Origin: Xiphophorus maculatus
Taxonomy: Eukaryota; Chordata; Actinopteri; Cyprinodontiformes; Poeciliidae
NCBI RefSeq assembly: GCF_002775205.1
Contig: NC_036447.1
Span: forward strand, 16,598,501 to 16,662,500
Direction of reading: 5' to 3'
DNA length: 64,000 nt
The notes under the pieces are model-generated. The model was not told where the DNA came from. It ran no database searches and saw only the letters and a list, made by a program, of their open reading frames with translations. Within the stretch, counting starts at the first letter, position 1; every line of letters begins with the position of its first letter. The position numbers and the translations under genes are program-made. Of this stretch, positions 1-17,000 are shown one piece after another.

Positions 1-1
1 C

Positions 2-3000
2 TTCCTGACCAGCTACGACCATCGCTTTGTAATCAAAACTGTTTCCAGTGAGGACATCGCTGAGATGCACAACATCCTAAAGAAATATCATCAGGTAGAC
101 TCACTCAGAACCGTCTTTTTTTTTTTTTAGGAGCCGTATGTGGAGAAACAATTATATCTGTTTCGTCTCAGGTCACTTTAACTACTGATGCATAAAGTAA
201 AATGACAGAAGAGCAGCTCTGCGCTGAGTTTTAATCAGCGTTGTAAGCTGAATATTTCATCCATCACTCCCACTCACCCTGCGCTCGTCTCCTCTCGTTG
301 CTTCCAGTTCACAGTGGAGTGTCATGGCAACACGCTGCTCCCTCAGTTCCTGGGCATGTACAGGCTAACGGTGGATGGCGTGGAGACGTACATGGTAGTG
401 ACCCGGAATGTTTTCAGCCATCGTCTCACTGTGCACCGCAAGTACGACCTAAAGGTAGGAAACTGATCAGGATTCTACCCGTACTTGTGTTCGCCTTTGG
501 TATTTGGGGGAAAAAAAACAAATATGCTCCGGGGTCACCGATGTATGTTTAGGATCCAAAAGAAAAGCGTGTAGCACGGTGTAGCTAGAATTGCTAAATG
601 ACTGGATAAATTTAGACATTTTTAAAACTGACTTTGTAGGATTTGATGATCTCCTGGTTTGAAGATTAATGCTGCTACACAAGGATTTTTGCAGCTATGC
701 ACCAGAACATTGACTTGAGATTACGGTATATAACTTTTGACTTTGATTTCATGGATTCACGTTATCCATCCATCCATCGGCTAAACCGTCTTATCCTTAT
801 GGAGTGGCTGATGTGTTTCTCCAGCGGTCAAACTTTTGTCTCCATCCCTCTCTCCATTTGTTTGTCCATCCATTCGTGCATCCATCAGTCTGTTAATGCA
901 ATTACCAGACTGCCCGTCTTTCCATCCAACATTCGATCCATTCACTTCAGTCCGCTCGTCCTTACATCCTTCCACCGACCCAGTTTTCCGTTCATCCATC
1001 CACCTGTCATTTCATACGTTTAGGCTTCCATTCACATGTTTTTCTGTCATTTATCAACTTGTTTGTTTGTCTGTCAGTAAGCAGAACATAAATCAAGGTT
1101 TGAGTCTGAAAAGAGAGGAATTGGGACTTGCAGCACGTGCAGACATGCAGTAACAATGAATCCTGGAGTATAGAACGATGCAGATGAGCTTTACTGCATT
1201 TTTACCTCTTGACGAAACGGAAGCAAAACTGCAGTTTCTAGGAAAAAGCAATCAATGTTTAGCCAACAGCTGTATTTGGTTTGGCTTTGCACTGATGAGC
1301 CATAAATTAAAAGTGCCTGCTTTGTGTTTGCATTTTGTTTTTTCTCATGTAGTTATTTTGAAATAATTCCTAAAGTTTATTTCATGGTAGCATCAAAGTT
1401 TGGTGGAAGGATAGTGAAGTTATAAAAATATTTCGAGTAGAGCAGAAGTCCAGCTCACTGATATAGCCTGTTAAATCTCAGTTTGTGCTGAGCTTTAGGA
1501 TAAAGGATGACTTGATGTCGTCATACCAATCTCACATCCTTTTTATCAACCCAAAAGTTTCACTTCTTGTTCCTGTGTATGCATCGCTGTGTTAAAAAAA
1601 ATTCTTGTGATTTATTTTGTGTGGGTTTCAACTCTTATTTTATTATTATTTTTATTTCTCCCGGTCTTAGGGTTCTACGGTTGCAAGGGAAGCCAGTGAC
1701 AAGGAGAAGGTAAACCTTAATCCTGTGTGCTGATGGCTGCAGGCATGAGGAGACAAAAATAACCCCCCTCCTCTGACCCCAGCTGCAAACTTGTCAAATG
1801 ACAGCTAAATTAAGTAGTTCTAGGCAGAACGAAAGCAGATCCTCCCTGGTAGTACCTTGTGCAATGGCCTCATTTAAAATATTAACATCAAAATGTTCTG
1901 AGTCTTGTTTTGAAGAGTTCATGTTTCAAAAATGCAACAATAGATGAAGCACAGAAGTCTGTTTAGTTGCACCGTAAAAACTAAAGCGGCTGATGGAAAA
2001 CTGATATAATGTGTCTCTCTCCTCAGGCTAAAGAGCTTCCTACTTTTAAAGACAATGACTTCCTGAATGAAGGGCACAAGTTAAAGATAGGAGATGATAA
2101 CAAGAAGTACTTTTTGGAGAAGCTAAAACGGGATGTGGAGGTAGAGAAACTTTGGTTTGTTCTCCTGATGTTTTAACCCACCAAGCTCTGCTTCAACAGA
2201 TACATCTAAAATAAGCTTTCTGCCATTCAAATGTTCCAGTAGGAGCCCTGAGTAATGAAGGTTTCCCCACGTGTGTGTTTTAGTTCTTGGCCACACTCAA
2301 GATCATGGACTACAGCCTACTGGTAGGCATCCATGATGTGGAGCGGGCAGAGCAGGAGGAGATGGACGTGGAGGGCGCCGGGGACGAGGAGGAGTTTGAG
2401 AATGACGAAATGGGTCGAGGCGTGCTGACTGGTTCTTTCGGCACGCCTCCGGACAGTCCAGGAAACCCCCTCAACTGTGGAGGATTCTTTGGCCCCGGGG
2501 AGTTCGACCCCTCTGTGGATGTTTACGCAATCAAGAGCCACGACAGTGAGCATCCAGGTTTTTAAAGTTCAAAGCAGTTCATTAATTCAGTCAGATCAGG
2601 CAGAAATATTGAAATGTTATCAGCAGTCCAAGATGCGTAAAATGCTTTTCAGATGTAGTCATGCTGGTTGAATTACTTAAAAATGTTGGCATGTCACAGT
2701 CTCAAACTTTAATATGGGATTTTGGGATTTTATGGGACGAATCTGACAGAAAGTGGAGTGTAGTTGAGAAGTGTTTATCCGTTTTTACGCTGACGTCCCA
2801 AAATAAATATCCAGTGCGACCAACGACGACTCTGAATGAGTGAATGAGCTGCACCTGCATTCGGTACGGACACAGCTGCTCTGTGAAGGCCTCTGAGGTT
2901 TTTTTTAGTGAACAAACGGCATCATATAAACCAACAAACCCAGCTGACATGTCAGAGAGGAACCTCATAAAACCATGTCCTCACACAGCTCTGCTCAACC

Positions 3001-5878
3001 CATCATCTGAAAAAAGAGAGACTGTAGTAACTCTAGAGGAGCAGCAAACTAAAAGCAGCTCAGGTGGGAGAATCTGTCGAGTGATTCACACCATGAGGAA
3101 AGCAAGCTACAAGAAGCTCTGCTTGTAATTATGTGGAATAAATCCAGAACAAATTTGAACTATATGCCTATCTGAGAAAATGCATAAGCTGTTTGTGTGA
3201 CGCTGCGCATCACTATTAACTCATAATCCCTTCAGTGGAATGGAACCAAACCTGTCCAGTCTGTTCCTGTGAACACCAATGTATTTATAGGCAAAGTCCA
3301 GACTTAAGAAAATGTGTGACGAGGTATTTTAAATGATCATAAAATCCTAATATAATACATCAAAGTTTATTGTTGCAATGTGCCAAAGAGTAAAAATAAG
3401 TTGGAGGAGTGAATACCTCTGCAAAGCCACCAGGAATAAACCCAAATTCATCATCTTTATCAGCTGTGGTTGTCTCTCAATATTTAATATCAGTATTTTT
3501 AATTGGTCACAAAAGATGATTGTTACTCTTGTTCCAGGTGCTGTGAAGAAGGAGGTTTACTTCATGGCTATTATTGACATCCTCACGCACTACGACGCTA
3601 AGAAAAAAGCTGCACATGCTGCCAAAACTGTGAAACATGGGGTGAGTCTTCTAATACGAGTGTTTGGATGCAGCGGTGTTGCCGCACTGCTAATTGTTGT
3701 TCTCTACATAGTTGCTGTTTTAGGAGCAGCATGTAATTGGAGACCTCAATCAGTCGGCCCTCACTTATAGGTGAATTTATTGCGCTGCTGTTGATTAAGG
3801 AGGCAAACATAGGCGTGCAGGTAGCTTACAGGAAGGCTTTGACTTTGAATTTGTGGACAAACCAGAAGGTTCACTTGTAAATGATACGCGTGTACAGAAC
3901 AATATTGACATTTGGAGAACTATTCCTGTGAGTAAAGGTTGGCACAAATGCAGACAGGCAGTTTGCATCTTGGCTTTTCTCTGATTAGATGGTCTCTTGG
4001 TCCAGCAGGTCCAGTTAGTGGCTTAACAGTCGTTGCTATTTCTGGCAAAGCAGATTTAAAGTGAATCTACAGCAACCAAAGGAGCTGGGGAGTTAACTGG
4101 TTGCTAGTTTATGCTAAGCACAACTTGTTTGTTTTTATTAGCAAATCAGCAGTAAGGAATAGAAACCTACTGGTTAATATTAAAATTATAATGATTTGGT
4201 TCAATTAAATCAAGTGTAGAAACACAGGACATTTATTGCAGCAGGAGAACTAAATAACAGTATACTTCTAAAGTTGTTGTAATAATAGTAGTTTTCATAA
4301 ATTTGGAAACTAGACATGGGCTGATTAACAAGATTTTCTATCCTGTTTTCAGTTTAAAGTTCAGAGTTTGCATGTGGAAAAGCGTGGACATTTTTTTTTT
4401 CAGGTCTAGATAAAGCTCTGCATGTCCAGATTTGATTCGTTAGGCAGATGACAGGATAAAGCATACTACCTGTTTCTCACTTAGAAGAAAGGCCAAATTT
4501 GCTGTATGGAAAACATATTTTTAATTAATTTATCCTTTTTGTTGTCAGCCCTGACACAGCACTGTGGATTTTTTTCCAGCAGTCCTATAGACAGTAATGG
4601 CAGATGGACCAGCTCTATTAAAAAATGTTTGTGTTGGTTCACAGGAACTGTTGATTATTTGTATTATTTATGGTTTCAGTGGTTAATTCACTGTTCGGTA
4701 ATTCTAGAAATGTTAAAAGGATTATTACCTGGGTGGTGCTGAAAATGTTTTAGTTTGGGTGGAGAAGAAGTAATTAAATTATTTCCTTTTTTTCTGTTGG
4801 AACTAGTTAAAGAGTATTCAGAGGTATAACATAATCTGAGACTATTTACAGTCCATTCTTATTGGACAGAAAACTAGAATTGAAATATGAATAGGACTAA
4901 TTGTACAGCAGCATCAGAGTTTTGCTGAGTGAGATCAGAAAAACATTTTTATCAAAATATATGGTAGCAAAAATATCTCATTGGCAGTGACAATGAATCT
5001 GAAACCGCATAAATCACATAATCTGATCGTTAGGCTGATTTTATATTGCCAGTCACTCTTTCCTTTCAATATAATCTGGCATTTATAAATAACAGCTATG
5101 CTTAAATGCCAAAATCATGTGGTTTTTTGTGTACATCAAACCAGACTGGCTACAAAAGACATCGGAGTCTGTTTCCTGCCGCCTAATTTGAATATGATGC
5201 ATCAAGAATAAGTGACATGAGGCATAGCAAATTTTCCAGTGTCATGGTTTAAAATGTAATCACTATAAGGTTCTGTACAATGAATGCTGTTTAAAGTTTT
5301 TAAAATAAAGCTGGGTGCTGCAAAAAAAAAAAAAAAAATCACAAATAGATGTAGTTCACATTTTGGTCACTAGATGGTGGCAAAAAGCTTCCAGTTCAAT
5401 CCTTAGTATGCGCTGAATCATCAGCAGCAGACTGGAAGCAGCTTGAGGCTAATTGAGGCCACATAGTTTACAAAGAACTGACCACTTGAGTGTTATGTAT
5501 TCGGTATCAACTGTTCATAGTGATCCTAGCAGATATTTATAAACTGACCAATCCGGTCCTGCAGGAATTAGCCAAAGCTGTGTCGGTTTTCTGATTATCT
5601 ACTTGACTACTTCTGGATTTACTTTTAACTGAAGTCTTAATTTGTGTACCACAATTTCTCCAACAAGTGTTTGAAAACATTGATTATTTTTCTGTCTTTG
5701 TTTCTGGTGTGATATTGCGGTGAAACAAAAGCTGTGAAAACATTCAGTGCATCAAAGTGAAAAAGTTTGTAAGGCGTTTCCCGTTTCTCTTCCACAGGCA
5801 GGGGCCGAGATCTCGACGGTGAACCCGGAGCAGTACTCCAAACGGTTCTACGAGTTCATGTCCAACATCTTATCATAG
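2..5878 (+). CDS. pip4k2b: PIP4K2B, phosphatidylinositol 5-phosphate 4-kinase beta (3' part, 7 exons)
   Basis: Converts PI5P to PI(4,5)P2 in the cytosol and nucleus. Only the C-terminal kinase part is present; the gene enters the window inside an exon. Coding exons: 2-94, 308-454, 1671-1709, 2027-2140, 2284-2545, 3538-3641, 5798-5878 (stop TAG). All junctions are GT-AG and phases agree. Visible motifs: FVIKTVS with the ATP-site lysine, TRNVF (the guanine-contacting stretch known from PI5P4K-beta), [23 protein letters not shown] with the catalytic region, a variable acidic insert, and a C-terminal activation loop whose [20 protein letters not shown] has the Ala expected of type II rather than type I PIP kinases. 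The VDVYAIKSH segment and [11 protein letters not shown] tail favour paralogue B over A, although THYDAKKK resembles A. The neighbour PSMB3, convergent as in human 17q12, supports B. The start lies outside the window. Confidence 0.9.
760..1010. repeat. Degenerate CATC/CATCC-rich repeat in a pip4k2b intron
   Basis: The motif ATCCATCC and variants recur many times across this part of the intron between the exons ending at 454 and starting at 1671. The repeat also creates spurious open frames on both strands. A shorter related patch occurs near 7913. The phrase around CATCCATCGGCT followed by CTTATCCTTA at both sites suggests both derive from one interspersed repeat. Confidence 0.6.
5180..5337 (+). 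mobile_element. Possible retroposed transcript end (poly(A) tract preceded by AATAAA)
   Basis: In the last pip4k2b intron an AATAAA hexamer (about 5305) is followed after roughly a dozen bases by an uninterrupted run of about 17 A residues ending at 5337. This is the layout of a reverse-transcribed polyadenylated RNA. No parent gene was recognised, the upstream boundary is arbitrary and no clear target-site duplication was seen. Confidence 0.3.
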
Positions 5879-7520
5879 ACTCATCCTCCAGTCCACCCGG
5901 TCACCTCCAGTCATAGATCAGTCAAAAGCCACACTTTTTTGTCTGTGTGTAGGTCTGTCTCCCCCCTTAAAAAAATAAAAATAAAAACAAAAAACAAAAC
6001 AAGCATCCAGTATGATCCAACAACCTGCAGCGGTTTTGCAGGGAGGTGTATGGAGGGGAAATCCTTTGAGCCTGTTACACAACGCCACCACTTCCTCACT
6101 TTGTGAATTCAAATCCCAGTAACCTCCTTGTCCTTTTTTTTTTTTTATATATATATACTTTTTTTTTCCCCTTAAAAGTCTACTTCTCTGCAACACCTTG
6201 TTTGCTCCACACGCCAGCACGAAAACTGTCTCACTAATGCCTTGAATGGGAGTGTCAGCTTCAGCAGTTACTATGTCCGTCAGTTTAGAGACTCCTCTGT
6301 TTCTGTTCACGCAGTTCTTTTATGATTTCTCTTTTGGACAAACAGGTGCAGAATGGCCAGATTGCATGACAAACTCCTCTGAAAGCAGCCACCAGGCTTC
6401 TCAAACGATTTACATGTACTGCTGACAAATTGGAGATTAACACATTAATATATCAGTGTATAAAGTAAACGAATGCAGTGTCAAAAAAAAAAAAAAAAAT
6501 GCATGGCTGACATGTACATGAGGCTCCAGCACCAGTTGTAACATCAAACCACTTAACTTTGCATCAGAGTGTTGTGACTAAACCAACAAAAGGATTAAAA
6601 AACAGTTTGAATGTTATGTTGCCATAATGTCTCGGGATATTAAAAAAAAAAAATTTACCCCGCAAGTTTGGTGGAGGTTGGTTGGTGTAAGGAAAAACAA
6701 ACTCGCGTGAAACAAAAAAGGGCAATTCTGCAGCAAATACTTGTTTTATTACCATAATGATCATTTTTATATCTTGTTTACATTAATGTAGCAATTTTGT
6801 GTTTGTATACAGTATTGTTTTGTTACCAACAGACGTTAGGAAAAAAGGTTACTTGAAAAATGACTCATTGCATATTAAAGGGAGTTTTATCTTGTTTTTG
6901 TTGTCCTTGCTCTTCTGTTGTCCTCTGTGCTATTTACAGATTTTCTGGAGGAAAATTGCACAAAAACTCAACATTTTTTGTGATGAGGGAATGTTTTTTG
7001 CCTGCTGACCAATTCACATTGAGTTGGAAACTGAATTAAAAAAAAACCCTTTGCAAAAAAAGTAATGTTCATCCTTCCTCAACACTGAATGAGTTATGTC
7101 TCCAAATGATAAATCTATTCAGTTGCACCTTTTAGTTTACAATCACATAAATGTGGTTAAAACTTTCTCCTAAATTGTTTTAAAAGGTTCCTTAGTGCAA
7201 TGCAGCTCGATAAAGATGGGCTAGACGATATAGCGGCTATATTAGTCAGTGAATTTACCTATTGTGGCCGCACAAAAAGGGTATGGTTGCTAAGATTTGT
7301 TGGGATGTATGTAAACTTTGAACCTGAGGCCTCTATGGTTTCAGACATGCCGCCATTTTTGTTAGCCCTCAATGTTGTACCATTTCATCTTCTGGAAACA
7401 AAACCGCTCAAATGTCAAATTAGCATCAGACGGTCATGCTGAGCGTATAAATATCTCTCGTACTTTTTTTTTTTTTGAAGTTCAGCACTAAAATTACTTG
7501 TATAAAATAAATTAAAGGTA
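5879..7520 (+). other. Probable 3' UTR of pip4k2b
   Basis: There is no coding sequence between the pip4k2b stop and the PSMB3 poly(A) region. The stretch is AT-rich with several A and T runs (for example near 6130-6170 and 6483-6500). AATAAA-type signals occur near 5966, 7507 and 7637, so UTR length cannot be fixed. The end given here is a guess based on the signal near 7507. Long 3' UTRs are known for this gene family. Confidence 0.4.
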
Positions 7521-7947
7521 TTTAAATGTATACATTATAGAAATTATATTTAGTTGCTAACTATTTGCCTGAATTCAGTAGTTTCAGCTCAAGTGTTAAG
7601 TATTTGTCTTGCATTATGTTCAGGCTTCACAAGCTAATAAATAATAAATATTCTTTAAACGAAACTATTCAATTTATAAATGTCTCAGTATTATAACTTC
7701 GTGTACAATCAATGCATTATATGTTGACAGAAAATTTCATTATTTAAATTATTAAATAACTTGTGCAGGGCAAATTAATATTTACAAGATTGCTGTTGGC
7801 ACCACCTACTGACCTTGTTGAGCAAGTCTATTTTACAAAACAAATTTATGAGCTACAGCACATAACCACAAAACAATTGTGAAATAAATATTTTTGTAAA
7901 TCATGTTTTCATTCATCCATCGGCTTTACTAGCTTATCCTTACAGGG

Positions 7948-7977
7948 TTGCCAGGGAGATACCCATCTCCCTGGCAA
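7948..7977. repeat. Perfect inverted repeat, 13-bp arms, 4-nt loop
   Basis: Arms 7948-7960 and 7965-7977 are exact reverse complements. They lie just after a short CATC-rich stretch (about 7913-7945) resembling the one at 760-1010. It is one of a set of short-loop hairpins in this window. Confidence 0.8.
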
Positions 7978-8149
7978 GAGGCAGGGTACACCAAATATTA
8001 AATTATGCATTCATTTACTGTATTATACCTCATCAAGTCTCCAGATGGGAAGCAACAAAATCCCTTGGCTGACAAGAGCCAAGCCTGTTCGAACTAATCA
8101 TGGACCAAGCATGCTCAAAGATAACAAGAGTTTATTGTTTAAACCTTTT

Positions 8150-8163
8150 TTTATTTATTTATT
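8150..8163 (-). terminator. PSMB3 polyadenylation signals
   Basis: On the minus strand three overlapping AATAAA hexamers lie about 95-110 bases beyond the PSMB3 stop codon, with another at 8131-8136. This is a normal distance for a short 3' UTR and sets a 3' end near 8.13 kb. Confidence 0.6.
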
Positions 8164-8256
8164 GAAGAGATGAGTAAGAAAACAGAACAGGTGTATTTGA
8201 ATAATTTTTATACAAAACAACTGCAGAAAGGAAGTGCAGAGAGAGAAACAAATGCT

Positions 8257-12777
<4,521 letters not shown>

Positions 12778-12900
12778 TTTGAGGGTGTTGTTTTCTCTTT
12801 GTTAGTAGCTAGAAGCTTGTAAATCGCTCCTGCGTTGGTCTAAACTGATTTTTAACTCCCCAGAATGAGAATGACTACACGATTTAGAAACACAGAGAAT
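12778..12900 (-). promoter_or_regulatory. psmb3 5' UTR and core promoter region
   Basis: The sequence upstream of the lone ATG exon of psmb3. No TATA box is evident, as usual for proteasome genes. The transcription start was not located. Confidence 0.4.
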
Positions 12901-13284
12901 GTACGAACATGGTTCTTAAACGTCATCACGATGGGATAATGTCATTGGCTGGTCAACTGCCTCCACGAGAACCTCTGATGCCATTGGACGATTGCTCCCG
13001 GTATAGTTTGGTAGAGGTGTAGCAAAGCGAAACTGACAAATTACAGCAATATCTTGGTGGCAGTGATGAAGAGATGCTGAATAACAGAAAAATACTAATA
13101 ATGATGATAAATAACTTGGATTTTTGCCAATTTTTAAAGTATTTGTGAACATAAAAGTTTAAGCTTTGTTACAATTTCTAATTTGTCTTAATTATGGACT
13201 GTGACTTGTCCATTGTAAAACAGCAACATGCAGGATCCCACTGCATGATGCATATGTTACATTTTCCTCCAGAGACAGGTAAAA

Positions 13285-13395
13285 GTTAAATGATCTCATC
13301 AGATCAGAGCATCTTCTTCCACGTTTCCAATGAGACTTCTAATGATGCCAGATTTGTGGGAATAAATCTAATTTAATGACATCACTACACCAACA
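13285..13395 (-). mobile_element. Tc1-like transposon fragment (antisense)
   Basis: TCAGATCAGAGCATCTTCTT followed by a CCACGTTTCC stretch matches, in antisense, the transposase region of fish Tc1-like elements that encodes the conserved Trp-Ser-Asp-Glu-Thr stretch. It is short and decayed, lying between psmb3 and cwc25. Confidence 0.5.
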
Positions 13396-14098
13396 ATGGC
13401 ACTGCTTATAACAAATCCTGCTTGTTGATACACATCTTCATTTTTTAGTACTATCCAGCTCTTAACTGTGTAACTTTTGTCAGGTTTGTCCATTCTCAGT
13501 TCCAATGTTTCAGAAAAAGTTTTAGATAGAAAATTGTGCAAAACTAGTTCATTAAGTCCAAATGATTTGAAGTAGCCTGGTACAGTAACCTGCCTTGTTG
13601 GTTAAATGTGCTAAATAAAATTGACTGTAGATTTTCAAAAACATTTGGTGTATGTAAGTTTAGTTTGGTAAATATAAACACAATCAGATTTTCCTGCTAG
13701 ATATACTTTATAAACAAAGGAAATAATGAAACGGCTAGTAATAGTTACATTTTAAACCAACTTACAGTAGAACATAAAATAAACAATCCTGATAAAATAA
13801 AAATAAAAAAACAGGTCAATGTAGTCTCTTAAAAATCATTTACAATATACTGTACAAGTACTATTCATCAATGTTTCTTTCGATATAGGCATGACTAAAT
13901 CAGCCACCACTATGATTGACTTTTCCTCCTCTATCATGCGCTTTTGAGAATAAAAGCCTTAGGACGGAGGCTTGTGCTCTCCACTTAGACTGCTCCCATG
14001 TTACCTTTTTGTCTCAATTATTACATTAAAAAGTCAGATGTTGAGAAATAAGGCAAGTCTGAAAACATGTTTCCAGTCATTAAACTAATCTGCTGTAA

Positions 14099-17000
14099 TC
14101 ATCTCTTCATAAAGTTATCCAGGGAGGCTGGTGTTCTCTGAATGGAGTGAATATTCCTCTTCACTCTGTCTTCCAAAGATGAGCTAGCAGCACTTTCCAG
14201 CTTCATGTTACTGTAAAAAAAAAAAAAAAAGATCCAATTGAACAAAAAGCACCTATTACTGTATCCAACACAAGGAGCCTCTTCCGCCTGGACTTACTGG
14301 ATGAAGCCAGCATGCCGGTCGTGCTTGGCGTTTTGTTCCCTCTGCTTATCTTGCTCGTCTTGCCTTTTGTAGCGTTTCACGTTGTTTTCCCTGTCTTCCT
14401 CCCGCTGCTTGGCCTGCTCCATCATCTCACGCCTTTTTCGTTCCAGTTCCTCTACAGAAAGCTTCCTACGTAAAGCAACATACAGAATTAGCCTCCCCGT
14501 GGGTGCTGATGAAGACAAAACTCAACACAACAGATTAATATTCAAACAGTATTTTATGTTTGCCATTTTGATCAGGAAGTCTTACTTTGACACGTGATGC
14601 CTCTGTCTTTGGTAAGTTTCCCTCTGTGGGCTGGGATCTCTCGCCTCCACCTTCTTGTAAGAGCGACTGTCTTTGTGGTTCCTGTAGGGAGATCGTGAGC
14701 GGCTTCTCTCTCGGCGCCCCGAGTTACTTGACATCACTGAAGCCTGCTGATGTCTGCCGCTTGGAAGCTGAGAGGAAATAAAACACTAGTTACTTGCGTG
14801 CATCTCCCTTTCTCGTGCCAATTTCAAAATTCACTTAATAAAACAACTGTAGTTCCTGTCATACTCCAATAGAAGATCTCTCTTTCATGTCAACTGTGAT
14901 TCTTGGATGGGTGGATACAAATTTTAGACAATGAAATAAGGAATCCAGTCTGTTGACAAATGGTCATTATTCAAGCGATCATTAAAGGTAGGAGCTAGTT
15001 GACCACTGATCTATGTTTAATTTAACGATCTGCACACAAAGTAAAGACTAAGACTTTTTTTTTTTGTAAGATGTGGAATAAAACCACACATATGCATCCT
15101 GTCAATTCTTCATAAAATAAAGTCTTTCATAACCCCTAAAATGCTTAAAGTTTTTATTCAGAAAAAAAGATTCTTACTGACCTGCAGACCATATCCTGAA
15201 AGATGGCGCGAACGTGATTTACCGTCTTTTGACCTGAAACAGATCAACAATAATTCATTCTATGCAAATGGATGATATTTCATTGCGCAAAAACAGAACT
15301 AAACAACGATCAAAGATAACTTCAACTAAAAACAAGACTGTCTGGCTCATCTGAAGAAAAGAAAAAAGGAGAGATCTTTAAATTTTTATGCAGATGTTGC
15401 AGTTTATTACCTCCACACACACACACACACCCACACACACCTGTGTTTGTCTTCTTCTTCCTCTGAGCTTGAACTTGAAGTTCTCCTCTTATGCTTCTTT
15501 TCCTTTTTCTTTTCCTTGTCTCCTCGCTTCTCCTTCTTTTCCTTCTTCCTCTTCTTTTTCTTGTCTTTTTTGTCAAGATTTTGACGCAACTATATAGAAA
15601 AAAGAAAGTAACAATAAACAGATATCAATAATACTATGTGAATTACTTTGAAGAAGAAATGTTAATACAAATGTTTTTATGTTTGTGTCCATTTTTGGCT
15701 AAGTACAAAGTAAAGTACATTATTAGAATGTCACAAAAACCTTATTTTATGTAAACCAGTAATTACCATCTCCTTTATTTTCTTCATCTTTACTGGATTA
15801 GTCAGAACTTCTCTTTTCTTTTCTTCTTCTCGTTTCCTGTGAAAACCACATGAATTCATGATTCATATATGAGCAAATTTCCCATTTCGCTCATATATTT
15901 CCAGGAGTTACAGGATTAAGATGGATTTACTGACCGGATTTGGAACAGGGGGTCTTCCCTGATCTTTGCTGCCAAATCGAGGCCAGAAGCCGGGGTTGTA
16001 GGGTTGAATATCGACCCTGGGAGGAGGCCGGTCTCAGCTGAAGGGCCGCTCTCTGGCTCCTCGTACTGATCTGTGATCTGCTTGTCAATGGGACGCCCCA
16101 ACAGGTACTCATCTCTGGACACCTGCCCAGCGGGGCCTTGGTACATCCAGTCAAGCCGATCATCTTTTTTCCTGTTGGGTAAAAATAATAAGGAACCCAA
16201 TTATTTTATGGCAGTAGACACCACATAAATGTAGCTGAAGATGTTAGGTCTAGCTTACTTGATGGCTCCCGTTTCCTCTGCATATCTGGTAATTTCTTCT
16301 CGGGCTCTCTCTTCCTTCAGTTCCTTCTGGAGCTCCTCTATCTTCTTGCGTTCTGCCTCATATTTCTGCTCAGCTTTCCAAACTCGCTCTATGTTTTTCA
16401 TAGTCTGGGGATGCCAGCTCTTCTTTAAATTCTGGGAAAAGACATTGTAGAAATATTTATCTTCAGTGCCAGCCAAAAATGATTCATGCTCAATTTCTAC
16501 AACTTTCACATAATGCAAACAGAAAGCTGAATATATATTACTGAAAATAATGACAATCTATTAAGTGTTGGGTGTGGTTGTATTCAGTGTCCTTTAATCA
16601 ACAACTAGAGCTATACGTCTCTTGGCGTAAGTCACCATCAGCTTTGTATCAGTGTATTGATATCAGTTTATATCCGTTTTAAAGTCGGGCCACAGTTTCT
16701 AAACTGGGTCGGGCTTTGACTGAGCCATTCTAGCACAAACATGCTTTGAACTAAACAACTCCAATGTGATTCGGTTCAGGGTCATTGTCTAAGTATTTGT
16801 GGAGAAAACGGCCAATTCACGACTGTTGTATTTCTTGGTCTTTATTTTGTCGTTTGTTCACTAGTAATGATAATTTTACTTTAAAAAATTGTTAAAGTGA
16901 CACACTGGAATACGTTGGCTACTTAGCTTACTAGTGACCATTAAATGTAAGATTAACAAAACCAACGTTAAATTTAATTTCGCAAAACTAAAAGATAGTT

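Noticed and set aside
298-552. Open frame over the second visible pip4k2b exon
   Set aside because: It is the wrong frame of a real exon; the correct frame gives the conserved PIP kinase peptide from 308 to 454.
697-1153. Overlapping open frames on both strands
   Set aside because: Produced by the CATC/CATCC repeat, which lacks stops in several frames; the peptides are low-complexity.
15322-15597. Lys/Arg-rich and Cys-rich frames around cwc25 exon 5
   Set aside because: Shadows of exon 5 and of the adjacent CA repeat; only the frame joining exons 4 and 6 is conserved.
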